This document shows positions 1-5,420 of a stretch of 9,693 nucleotides of DNA, piece by piece. Positions within the stretch are counted from its first letter, which is position 1; each line of letters opens with the position of its first letter. The translations under genes and the position numbers were made by a program. This stretch comes from Nitrospirota bacterium (GTDB taxonomy: Bacteria; Nitrospirota; Nitrospiria; Nitrospirales; Nitrospiraceae), in the NCBI GenBank assembly GCA_005877535.1, contig VBOM01000105.1, forward strand, positions 1 through 9,693, given 5' to 3'. The notes below the pieces were generated by a model. That model was given only the letters and a program-made list of their open reading frames with translations. It searched no databases and was not told where the DNA came from.

Positions 1-569
1 ACTTTCGGAAACTTGGTGAGCTGCTCCATCGGTTCAGGAAACACCGGCTTGTAGAGGTTGTTGAACCGACGGGCTAGCTCTCTGGTGAGTTCCAGGTGCG
101 GCAGCTGGTCTTTGCCTACCGGCACTAAGTCCGGTTTGTAGATAAGGATATCCGCGGCTTGGAGGACCGGATAGCCGAGAAATCCGTACGTGCTCAGATC
201 GCGCTCCTTCATCTCTTCCCGTTTTTCCTTATAAGTCGGATTCCGTTCCAGCCAGGCGATAGGAATCATCATGGAGAATAAGAGATGCAAGACGGCATGT
301 TCCTGAATACGCGATTGGACGAACACGGTGGCTTTCGCGGGATCGATGCCTGCGGCAAGCCAGTCGATCAACAACTCGTGGACGAACTCTCGGATGCGGC
401 CGGTATCGGCATAGTTCGTCGAGAGTGCATGCCAGTCTGCGACAAAGAAATAGCACTCGAACTCGCTCTGAAGGCCTTTCCAATTCTCCAAGGCGCCGAG
501 ATAGTTGCCGAGATGGAGCAGCCCGCTTGGCTGCATACCGCTGAGAACTCGTTTCCTGGGTGTGGTCAT
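1..569 (-). CDS. trpS: Tryptophan--tRNA ligase, N-terminal part (cut by window edge)
   Basis: Class I aminoacyl-tRNA synthetase that charges tRNA-Trp with tryptophan in the cytoplasm using ATP. Only the first 189 codons are visible; the gene continues past base 1. Seen: the HIGH-type signature HLGN at residues 19-22 within PSGLLHLGNY, the FVQS segment near 83-86, the GYPVLQAADILIY block at 132-144 and VGKDQLPHLELTRELARRFN at 151-170, all characteristic of bacterial TrpS (usually about 330 residues). The KMSKS loop should lie beyond the edge. The ATG at 567-569 is preceded by AGGAAA (575-580) with five bases of spacing, so the start is well supported. It overlaps the stop of the upstream M50 gene in an ATGA, which suggests translational coupling and a shared transcript. 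No key residue is missing in the visible part. Confidence 0.96.
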   Translation of the reverse strand, partial: MTTPRKRVLSGMQPSGLLHLGNYLGALENWKGLQSEFECYFFVADWHALSTNYADTGRIREFVHELLIDWLAAGIDPAKATVFVQSRIQEHAVLHLLFSMMIPIAWLERNPTYKEKREEMKERDLSTYGFLGYPVLQAADILIYKPDLVPVGKDQLPHLELTRELARRFNNLYKPVFPEPMEQLTKFPK

Positions 570-1309
570 GGTGTGTTTCCTGTTCCGAGACCGACGGCGG
601 CGGAGAGAATCGTATTAAATAGACTCTGGGTCAAGGTGCCCGTGACGGCATGGATCAGATGGATCTGTGGATCGAATACGATCAGCGCCACCAGGATGAA
701 CATGCCGTAGGGTTCCACGCGCACGAGCGTCTTCGCCGCTGTGTGTGGGAGAAGACTCGTGAGAATTCTTCCGCCATCCAATGGGGGGATCGGCAGCAGA
801 TTGAACAGCATCAAAAGCACGTTAATCAAGACGGAGTAGACCGCCATCACGGCGATCGGCAAGAGGAACATGGTGTCCCACGTGTCTGGGGAAGGGGTAT
901 CGTCTGAATTGGACGAGTAGCTCACGATCGTGGGGTCGATCGACGACAGAAGTGCGAAGAGGAGGGCGCTGCCGATGGCCAGCGCGAGGTTCATGACCGG
1001 CCCCGCCGCTGCGACGAGTGCCATGTCGCGACGTGGTTGGCGCATGAGGCGTGGGTCGATCGGGACCGGCTTAGCCCAGCCGAGAATGAATCCTCCCGGC
1101 ATAACCAGGCAAAGCAGCGGCAGGATGACGGTGCCGAACGGGTCGATGTGTGCCAGCGGGTTCATGGTGAGCCGGCCCTGAAGTTGGGCGGTTGGATCGC
1201 CGCACCGATGGGCCACCCAACCATGGGCGTATTCGTGCAACACCATTGCGAAGAGGAGCGGGAGCCCCATGTAGGAAATCGTATGGAGGATCTGGGGTAA
1301 GGAATTCAT
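566..1309 (-). CDS. Site-2 protease family (M50) membrane metalloprotease
   Basis: Predicted polytopic zinc metalloprotease of the M50 / site-2 protease class, which cleaves substrates within or near the inner membrane. The substrate is unknown. Seen in the 247 residues: zinc motif HEYAH at 25-29 inside the first hydrophobic segment, the NPLAHIDPFGT block at 50-60, hydrophobic segments near 60-72, 97-121, 148-172 and 200-212, and the third zinc-ligand motif NLLPIPPLDGGRI at 170-182 with Asp178. There is no PDZ domain, which fits the small rhomboid-unrelated YwhC/Rv-type subgroup rather than RseP. The start ATG at 1307-1309 has only a weak upstream ribosome site. The stop overlaps the trpS start by four bases. 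The spacer to the upstream 660-aa gene is occupied by a repeat element, so whether this gene is read through from that gene or from a promoter inside the repeat is open. Confidence 0.9.
   Translation of the reverse strand: MNSLPQILHTISYMGLPLLFAMVLHEYAHGWVAHRCGDPTAQLQGRLTMNPLAHIDPFGTVILPLLCLVMPGGFILGWAKPVPIDPRLMRQPRRDMALVAAAGPVMNLALAIGSALLFALLSSIDPTIVSYSSNSDDTPSPDTWDTMFLLPIAVMAVYSVLINVLLMLFNLLPIPPLDGGRILTSLLPHTAAKTLVRVEPYGMFILVALIVFDPQIHLIHAVTGTLTQSLFNTILSAAVGLGTGNTP
575..580 (-). promoter_or_regulatory. Ribosome binding site of trpS inside the M50 gene
   Basis: AGGAAA on the minus strand, five bases upstream of the trpS ATG and within the last codons of the M50 gene. It supports the chosen trpS start and the ATGA-overlap coupling. 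Confidence 0.7.
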
Positions 1310-1321
1310 GCGGTCGGCTTT

Positions 1322-1517
1322 CTAGCCCGCATTATTCATGACGGTTCGTCGCGAAATCGCTGAGCCGCGTCGCGAGACCGGCGCGCGGAGCCCGGAGGAC
1401 CTGAGGCGTACTCGTGCAGTACGTTGATGGTCCCAGGGGCGAGCCCGCCGGCCGAAGGCTCGTCGTAGCAGCGGATCGACGATTGTAGCAGAAGTGTTCA
1501 TGAATAATGCGGGTTAG
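1322..1517 (-). repeat. Repeat copy A: 196-bp element with 20-bp terminal inverted repeats
   Basis: The ends 1322-1341 and 1498-1517 are inverted repeats of each other, 19 of 20 bases matching; the outer end is CTAG on the left and its altered form TTAG on the right. Read on the minus strand, its first 31 bases after the outer arm (1503-1473) match 3592-3622 at 28 of 31 positions. Its last 36 bases (1357-1322) match 3732-3769 with two substitutions and a 2-base indel. The core is unlike that of copy B and contains three nested perfect helices: 1378-1383 with 1446-1451, 1397-1401 with 1429-1433, and 1407-1412 with 1418-1423. It has no coding capacity that I can support. It fills the space between the 660-aa gene and the M50 gene and its right arm contains the stop codon of the former. 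It is most likely a non-autonomous MITE/REP-like element. Confidence 0.8.
1482..1490 (-). promoter_or_regulatory. Extended -10-like motif in repeat copy A
   Basis: The minus strand reads TGC followed by TACAAT, five of six matches to the sigma-70 -10 consensus with the TGn extension, pointing at the M50-trpS pair. No recognisable -35 box lies 17 bases upstream. The same nine bases occur at the equivalent position of copy B. A transcript would start near 1475 and carry the hairpin core as a leader of about 165 bases. This is a prediction only. Confidence 0.35.
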
Positions 1518-3496
1518 TTCACCTGTTGGAATCGGCCTCGTTTGATTTGCATGAGGAAGAGTGGACGATTCAATGTCCCGTCCGATCCAAACGCCGCCGG
1601 TCCCGCGAGAGAGGAGAGGTCCGGCTGTGTCAGCAGCTGATCGTGGACGGCTTCGCCCGAAGAGGCGCCTTTTCGAACTGCATCTATCACCAATTTCGCG
1701 GCGTCGTAGCCCTGCATCGCAAAGAGTGTCGGGTTGGTTTGGAACCGTTTTTTGAACCGGTCGACAAAATCCTGCACGGTCGGGGTGGGGCTGTCCACAA
1801 AGAAGCCATCGACGAACACGGCTCCGTCGATCGACGAATCGTCCGTGCGGGCAAAGTCGGTCGAGTTCCATCCATTCGCGCCCAGGAAAGGAACTTTCAT
1901 ATCGTGGAAATTGAGCTGAGCTGCAATGAGGCCGGCGTCGGCTGCGCGGCCTGGAATGAAGATCGCATCGAAGCCCGGCGTATAGAATATTTTCTTGTCT
2001 AGCTTTGTCAATTTCCCTGCCAATTTAGTCTGATCAATCGGCATGGACAAGCCATACCTCTTGAGGTCCTCCGCCTTCATGCGTTTGAGCTGCGCACTGA
2101 CATCGGCTTCGCCCTCTTTGTAGGATTCAATGGCGATTACCTCCCCCTCATGTTGGCGTACTTCTTGGGCGAAGAGCCGGGCCAACTCGCGGCCGTATGT
2201 GGTGTCGGGATGCAGGATGCAGAATCGACGGAAGCCTTGCTCCTTGATGGCATAGGCCGCGATACGTTGGGCTTGAAGTTGATAGGTGAGCGCCGTGCTG
2301 AACACATAGTTGCCGAGTCGTCTGACGTTGGGGAGGGTCGCCGTCGGCGTGATCAGGGGAATGTGGGCTCGCTCGGCGAGTTCAGCCATGACCGGCAGAT
2401 TTTTCGAGAGAAGCGGGCCGATCACGGCGAGGGGGCGATCGGTGTTCAGTAGTTCGGAGAGGTCGTCCAAAAAAGAGGCGTAATCGGATTCGTAGTCTTT
2501 GACGATAAGACCGACCGATGCGCTCCCTGCCCTGTCTCTATTCGCTTCGACGGCCAGCTGAATTCCACTGAGGACTTCACTGGCAAAGGGGGCGAGTTTT
2601 CCTGAAAGCGGCAGGACCGCGGCGATGAAAAACTGATTGGATTTTAGTTTGGTTTGGAGTGTGGCGAGGAGTTCCGAGGTTTTCGCTGCCTGCGGGTGGA
2701 TCGGGAAATTCACGAGAAATTGCTGGATTTGCCGGATGGCCTGGTGTTCTTCTCCGCGGCCGACGTAGAGATCGATGAGTCGGAGGGACGCGAGATCGCC
2801 AGGAAAGCTGCGCGGAAAGGTGTCCCGGATTTGTTCGAGGGCTTTTTTGTCGGACGTTTCACTGGCTAGCTCGCGAATGCGGGTCCGCACGTCTTCCGCT
2901 TGGTCTTCGGTTCCCAAGGCCACTTCATCGAGCCATGCCTGAATGGCACGGGTCGCGTCCTTTTTTTGCGCGTAGAACTCGCCGCTCAGCTGCAGGGCTT
3001 CGCGTTTCGTGCCGTCATCTTTTGAAAGATTGCGCAGGCCGGTCAAGATCGGCAGGGCAAGGTCGAGGTTGCCCATCGCCGCGTGGACTCGGGCCTGCAT
3101 CAACTTGCCTCGTTCCGTCACCTCTGAGTCGGGGAACTCGGTTTGCAGTTGCCGCAAATATTTTAAGGCCTCCCCATATTGTTTTGCGCTGTGCAGGGCA
3201 GCGCCGAGGAGTAGATAGGCGTCGTCGAGCAGATCGGGCTTCGGAGAGGTGGCCAGAAAACGACGGAGTGTGGTGATGGCTTCTTCAGCCTGACCTGCTT
3301 CGAGCAGGCGCTTCGCCTGCTTCAGTGCGGGATGGTTCGCCGGGCTAACGGGTCCTGTTTCTGCATAGACGGGGGAATTGAACTCGATCCCGGTGACCGG
3401 CCAGAGCAGGCTCCAGCCAAGTATAAGCGCATGCCACCAGCGTACCGAAAGGATGTGCGTCCGATGTGAAGGCAGTGATATCAACGGGCGGGCCAT
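1514..3496 (-). CDS. Secreted TPR + periplasmic-binding-fold (type 1) protein, LpoA/LivK-like
   Basis: 660 residues. Seen: a basic and hydrophobic N-terminus (about 12-36) with a likely signal peptidase I site after VYA at 43-45, and no lipobox cysteine, so a soluble periplasmic product is expected. Residues 55-285 are helical TPR-like repeats (for example EAGQAEEAITTLRRFLATSP, followed by GAALHSAKQYGEALKYL). From 290 on comes a type 1 periplasmic binding fold typical of Leu/Ile/Val receptors: IAAVLPLSGKLAPFASEVLSG, VIGPLLSKNLP, PLITPTATLP, FCILHPDTTYGRELA and FLGANGWNS. The same order of domains is known in LpoA (LppC family), which activates penicillin-binding protein 1A; a ligand-binding receptor role is the alternative. 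No ABC transporter genes adjoin it. The start ATG (3494-3496) follows AGGAG at an unusually short 3-base spacing. The stop TAA lies inside a repeat arm. The fold is sure, the function is not. Confidence 0.85.
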   Translation of the reverse strand: MARPLISLPSHRTHILSVRWWHALILGWSLLWPVTGIEFNSPVYAETGPVSPANHPALKQAKRLLEAGQAEEAITTLRRFLATSPKPDLLDDAYLLLGAALHSAKQYGEALKYLRQLQTEFPDSEVTERGKLMQARVHAAMGNLDLALPILTGLRNLSKDDGTKREALQLSGEFYAQKKDATRAIQAWLDEVALGTEDQAEDVRTRIRELASETSDKKALEQIRDTFPRSFPGDLASLRLIDLYVGRGEEHQAIRQIQQFLVNFPIHPQAAKTSELLATLQTKLKSNQFFIAAVLPLSGKLAPFASEVLSGIQLAVEANRDRAGSASVGLIVKDYESDYASFLDDLSELLNTDRPLAVIGPLLSKNLPVMAELAERAHIPLITPTATLPNVRRLGNYVFSTALTYQLQAQRIAAYAIKEQGFRRFCILHPDTTYGRELARLFAQEVRQHEGEVIAIESYKEGEADVSAQLKRMKAEDLKRYGLSMPIDQTKLAGKLTKLDKKIFYTPGFDAIFIPGRAADAGLIAAQLNFHDMKVPFLGANGWNSTDFARTDDSSIDGAVFVDGFFVDSPTPTVQDFVDRFKKRFQTNPTLFAMQGYDAAKLVIDAVRKGASSGEAVHDQLLTQPDLSSLAGPAAFGSDGTLNRPLFLMQIKRGRFQQVN

Positions 3497-3499
3497 GAG

Positions 3500-3504
3500 C
3501 TCCT
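3500..3504 (-). promoter_or_regulatory. Closely spaced ribosome binding site of the 660-aa gene
   Basis: AGGAG on the minus strand with only three bases before the ATG at 3496. The spacing is shorter than usual. The next in-frame alternative (TTG, codon 5) would be 15 bases away, so the ATG remains the best start. Confidence 0.5.
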
Positions 3505-3538
3505 GGCGGTCTGACGGCTATGTCATTCGCACGTGACT

Positions 3539-3566
3539 ACTATCGGAAACCCTGTGGAGGTGTCAA
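3539..3566 (-). promoter_or_regulatory. Sigma-70-type promoter of the 660-aa gene
   Basis: The minus strand carries a perfect TTGACA (3566-3561), a 16-base spacer and GATAGT (3544-3539; four of six matches). The transcript would start near 3532, giving a leader of about 35 bases before the ATG at 3496. The promoter lies just inside repeat copy B, whose edge is at 3592. Confidence 0.6.
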
Positions 3567-3591
3567 GGTAAACCCCCATAACCAGCAGTAC

Positions 3592-3769
3592 TCATGAGCG
3601 CTTCTGCTACAATCGCCGATCCCTGACTCAAGCGAGACGGGCGAGACTGGCGGGAATAGCGCGACAAGGAGGAACAGGGCTAACACGTCACGCGAGTCTC
3701 GCTCTTCGCGCTAGTCGCGCGCCGCTGCGGCATTTCGCGACGCACCGCGTCATGAATGATGCGGGCTAG
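3592..3769 (+). repeat. Repeat copy B: 178-bp element sharing both ends with copy A
   Basis: The left end 3592-3622 matches copy A at 28 of 31 bases but lacks the outermost 14 bases of the terminal arm. The right end 3732-3769 ends in TCATGAATGATGCGGGCTAG and matches copy A with two substitutions and a 2-base indel. The core differs from copy A and has two perfect complementary pairs: 3641-3648 with 3695-3702 (8 bp) and 3659-3665 with 3714-3720 (7 bp). Their order makes them cross, so they could form a pseudoknot or alternate. It also has a short direct repeat GCGAGAC at 3632-3638 and 3641-3647. With the promoter at 3539-3566 it accounts for most of the 330-base gap between the divergent genes. 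I see no coding region in it. It is probably a non-autonomous repeat. Confidence 0.75.
3605..3613 (+). promoter_or_regulatory. Extended -10-like motif in repeat copy B
   Basis: TGC followed by TACAAT, within the 14-base block TTCTGCTACAATCG shared exactly with copy A, oriented toward the recombinase gene. No good -35 box lies at normal spacing. A start near 3620 would give a leader of about 205 bases containing the repeat core. This is a prediction only. Confidence 0.35.
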
Positions 3770-3826
3770 GTTCGTTATGTCAATTCGTTGTGTTCATCTG
3801 AGCGATTGGCTATCATCGCACAGAAG

Positions 3827-4741
3827 ATGCTAGACCCGCTCGCCGAACGATATTTGAGCCATCTCCGGGTGGAGGGTGGTCTCTCCGTCAATACGGTCGA
3901 AGCCTACCGCCGCGACTTGAGTAAATTCCTTTCCTACTTGCATCGAATCGGTGTCATGCCGCTCGAGCCTCTTATGCCGGAGACATTGACGGGATTTCTT
4001 CGTTCCATGCACGGCGCACGGTTGTCTCGCGCCTCTTCTGTACGCTGCCTCTCGGCTATTCGTGGATGGCTCCGGTTTCTGATGCGGGAACGGATGATTG
4101 AAGAATATCCAATCATTGGTCTGGCCCCGATATCGCGAGGCGTTCGACTGCCCAAAACGCTGTCACAGCAAGACGTCATTGCATTGTTGGACCTGGGGGC
4201 AATCCCGACCCCGGAAGACATGCGTGACCGCGCCATGGTGGAGGTGCTGTATGCGACGGGGCTTCGCGTATCAGAATTGGTGATGGCTGAAGTCGCGCAG
4301 GCGAATCTTGATGTCGGGTATCTCCTGGTTACGGGCAAGGGAGCCAAGCAGCGTCTCGTGCCGATGGGCGAGGGGGCTCGACAGCTGTTGCAGCAGTATG
4401 TAGAAGAGGCTCGGCCACGGCTTCTCAAGGAACGGGTTTCACGGTATGTGTTTGTTTCGAGACGGGGCGGGCCGTTGACGCGGCAAGCCTTTTGGAAGTT
4501 GCTGCGACGACGTGCGCGGCGAGCGGGAATTACACAGGTCATTTCGCCTCACATGCTCCGGCATTCGTTTGCGACGCATCTGCTCGAAGGCGGTGCGGAT
4601 CTTCGGTCTGTTCAGGTTATGCTCGGTCATGCAAATATTGCGACGACACAGATCTACACGCATATTGAACGGGGGCGCCTGAAGCGGGTGCATGACAGGT
4701 ATTTCCCTCGGGTGGCCCGACGTCGGGGGCAAAAAACATAA
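3827..4741 (+). CDS. xerD: Site-specific tyrosine recombinase, XerD type
   Basis: Tyrosine recombinase of the XerC/XerD family. In bacteria the pair resolves chromosome dimers at dif; integrative elements also use it. From ATG 3827 the product has 304 residues (E. coli XerD: 298). Seen: an N-terminal core-binding domain (about 1-90, with GLSVNTVEAYRRDL at 18-31) and a catalytic domain with Arg147 (ATGLRVSEL), Lys171 (TGKGAKQR), His242 and Arg245 (HMLRH), His268 (LGHANI) and nucleophile Tyr277 (TTQIYTH), so the active site is complete. The C-terminus VHDRYFPRVARR is more like XerD than XerC. Start choice: the frame stays open to TTG at 3788, but the family begins MxDPLxERYLxxLRVE, matching ATG 3827; the ribosome site (AGAAG) is weak for either. 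There is no partner recombinase or element boundary in view, so a housekeeping role is likelier than an integrase role. Confidence 0.92.
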   Translation: MLDPLAERYLSHLRVEGGLSVNTVEAYRRDLSKFLSYLHRIGVMPLEPLMPETLTGFLRSMHGARLSRASSVRCLSAIRGWLRFLMRERMIEEYPIIGLAPISRGVRLPKTLSQQDVIALLDLGAIPTPEDMRDRAMVEVLYATGLRVSELVMAEVAQANLDVGYLLVTGKGAKQRLVPMGEGARQLLQQYVEEARPRLLKERVSRYVFVSRRGGPLTRQAFWKLLRRRARRAGITQVISPHMLRHSFATHLLEGGADLRSVQVMLGHANIATTQIYTHIERGRLKRVHDRYFPRVARRRGQKT

Positions 4742-4812
4742 TCGATGAAACGCAATTCATAGGGAGTGGAGTGCGCAGCAGCCGAAGACGGCAAGAAGAG
4801 TGCTAGATTCGA

Positions 4813-4841
4813 TTGACAAGGGCAAGCGGAGTTGGTAGCAT
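4813..4841 (+). promoter_or_regulatory. Promoter of tRNA-Val (possibly also tRNA-Asp)
   Basis: Perfect TTGACA at 4813-4818, a 17-base spacer and TAGCAT at 4836-4841 with a TGn extension (4833-4835). The -10 is followed directly by CCGCG, a GC-rich discriminator typical of stringently controlled stable-RNA promoters. The start would be near 4848, 17 bases before the tRNA. Confidence 0.75.
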
Positions 4842-4864
4842 CCGCGAAGGTTGCTAAGGAAATC

Positions 4865-4940
4865 AGGCGGATAGCTCAATTGGGAGAGCGCTGCCCTTAC
4901 AAGGCAGAGGTCACAGGTTCGATCCCTGTTCCGCCTACCA
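4865..4940 (+). tRNA. tRNA-Val (anticodon UAC)
   Basis: A complete 76-base cloverleaf with encoded CCA. The acceptor AGGCGGA pairs with TCCGCCT, the D arm is GCTC/GAGC, and the anticodon stem CTGCC/GGCAG holds the loop CTTACAA with anticodon TAC, reading GTA valine codons. The T arm is ACAGG-TTCGATC-CCTGT, and the discriminator is A. A short hairpin, ACCAGC-GCGAAG-GCTGGT at 4937-4954, begins within the ACCA tail; it lacks a T run, so it is not a classical terminator. Confidence 0.97.
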
Positions 4941-5026
4941 GCGCGAAGGCTGGTTCGCGGGGAACAGGACACATAGTTGAACGGAAACGATGAAATTTTA
5001 GACGGGACCAACCGCTAGATATAGTG

Positions 5027-5052
5027 TTGTCACCCACACCTTCCGCTATACG
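5027..5052 (+). promoter_or_regulatory. Weak candidate promoter of tRNA-Asp
   Basis: TTGTCA (5027-5032) and TATACG (5047-5052) are separated by 14 bases, which is shorter than normal. The position fits a start just before 5064, but co-transcription from the tRNA-Val promoter 123 bases upstream is an equally good explanation. Confidence 0.25.
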
Positions 5053-5063
5053 TAGAGTTTTAA

Positions 5064-5140
5064 GGGGCCGTCGTTCAGCTGGTTAGGACGCCAGATTGTC
5101 AATCTGGAGGTCGCGGGTTCAAATCCCGTCGGCCCCGCCA
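5064..5140 (+). tRNA. tRNA-Asp (anticodon GUC)
   Basis: A complete 77-base cloverleaf with encoded CCA. The acceptor GGGGCCG pairs with CGGCCCC, with discriminator G. The anticodon stem CCAGA/TCTGG encloses TTGTCAA with anticodon GTC, and the T arm is CGGGTTC/AAATCCCG-like with the standard TTCAAAT loop. It lies 123 bases after tRNA-Val on the same strand. I see no clear intrinsic terminator after it. Confidence 0.97.
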
Positions 5141-5265
5141 TTTTCCTCTGTGGTTGTTAGACTCTGTAAGCAGAATCGTAATTGCTCTTCCAAGCAGGCT
5201 ATGGAAAAACTCTTGTGGCCAGTGGAAATTCAACGGTTCATAATTCTAGGACAAGGGGAGAACAC

Positions 5266-5394
5266 CGAGCAGGATGCTCACAAAGGCTGTCCAGCAGGAC
5301 CGCAGTGAGCGAAGAAGCGAAGGTGTACGTGTCGACAGATTGAGCGTCTGAGAGAAGCGAGACAGCCGCGGGTGGACTACTTCAGTATCCTAAT
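5266..5394 (+). repeat. Hairpin-rich repeat-like element upstream of tolQ
   Basis: About 130 bases with imperfect terminal inverted repeats: AGGATGCTCACAAAGGC (5271-5287) against the complement of the right end, AGGATACTGAAGTAGTC, with about 11 of 17 matching. Internal perfect helices are GAGCA/TGCTC (5267-5279), GTCC/GGAC (5289-5300) and the longer GGCTGTC (5285-5291) with GACAGCC (5361-5367). It has no coding capacity I can support. I recall similar sequences as dispersed intergenic repeats in Nitrospira genomes, but cannot confirm this here; only one copy is in the window. It ends 27 bases before the tolQ start, so it would lie in the leader of the tol operon or carry its promoter. Confidence 0.55.
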
Positions 5395-5420
5395 TTAGAG
5401 GCGGGAAAGGTCATAGCCAC

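Noticed and set aside
1332..1871. 179-aa minus-strand open frame covering repeat A and the end of the 660-aa gene
   Set aside because: It overlaps the well-supported gene in another frame and reads through the palindromic repeat; low-complexity Arg-rich product without a ribosome site.
3750..3769. dif-like site (CGCATTAT-type arm) next to xerD
   Set aside because: The resemblance to Xer arm sequences covers only a few bases, the 6-bp spacer and second arm are missing, and the same sequence is the terminal arm of the dispersed repeat.
3788..3816. TTGTGT - 17 bases - TATCAT as a promoter giving a nearly leaderless xerD mRNA
   Set aside because: The -35 match is only three of six; it agrees with start ATG 3827 but is too weak to list as a feature.
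3934..4542. 202-aa minus-strand open frame opposite xerD
   Set aside because: Arg/Ser-rich shadow of the recombinase gene, which has a complete active site on the plus strand.
4757..5011. 84-aa minus-strand open frame with a GRRNRDRTCDLCLVRAALSQLSYPP-type segment
   Set aside because: It is the antisense translation of the tRNA-Val gene, a well-known false protein; there is no ribosome site.
5213..5244. TTGTGG and CATAAT as a tolQ promoter
   Set aside because: The spacer is 20 bases, outside the normal range; only the -10-like box is reasonable.
5096..5308. 70-aa plus-strand open frame running out of tRNA-Asp
   Set aside because: It starts within the tRNA anticodon arm and runs into the repeat element; no ribosome site and no recognisable protein.
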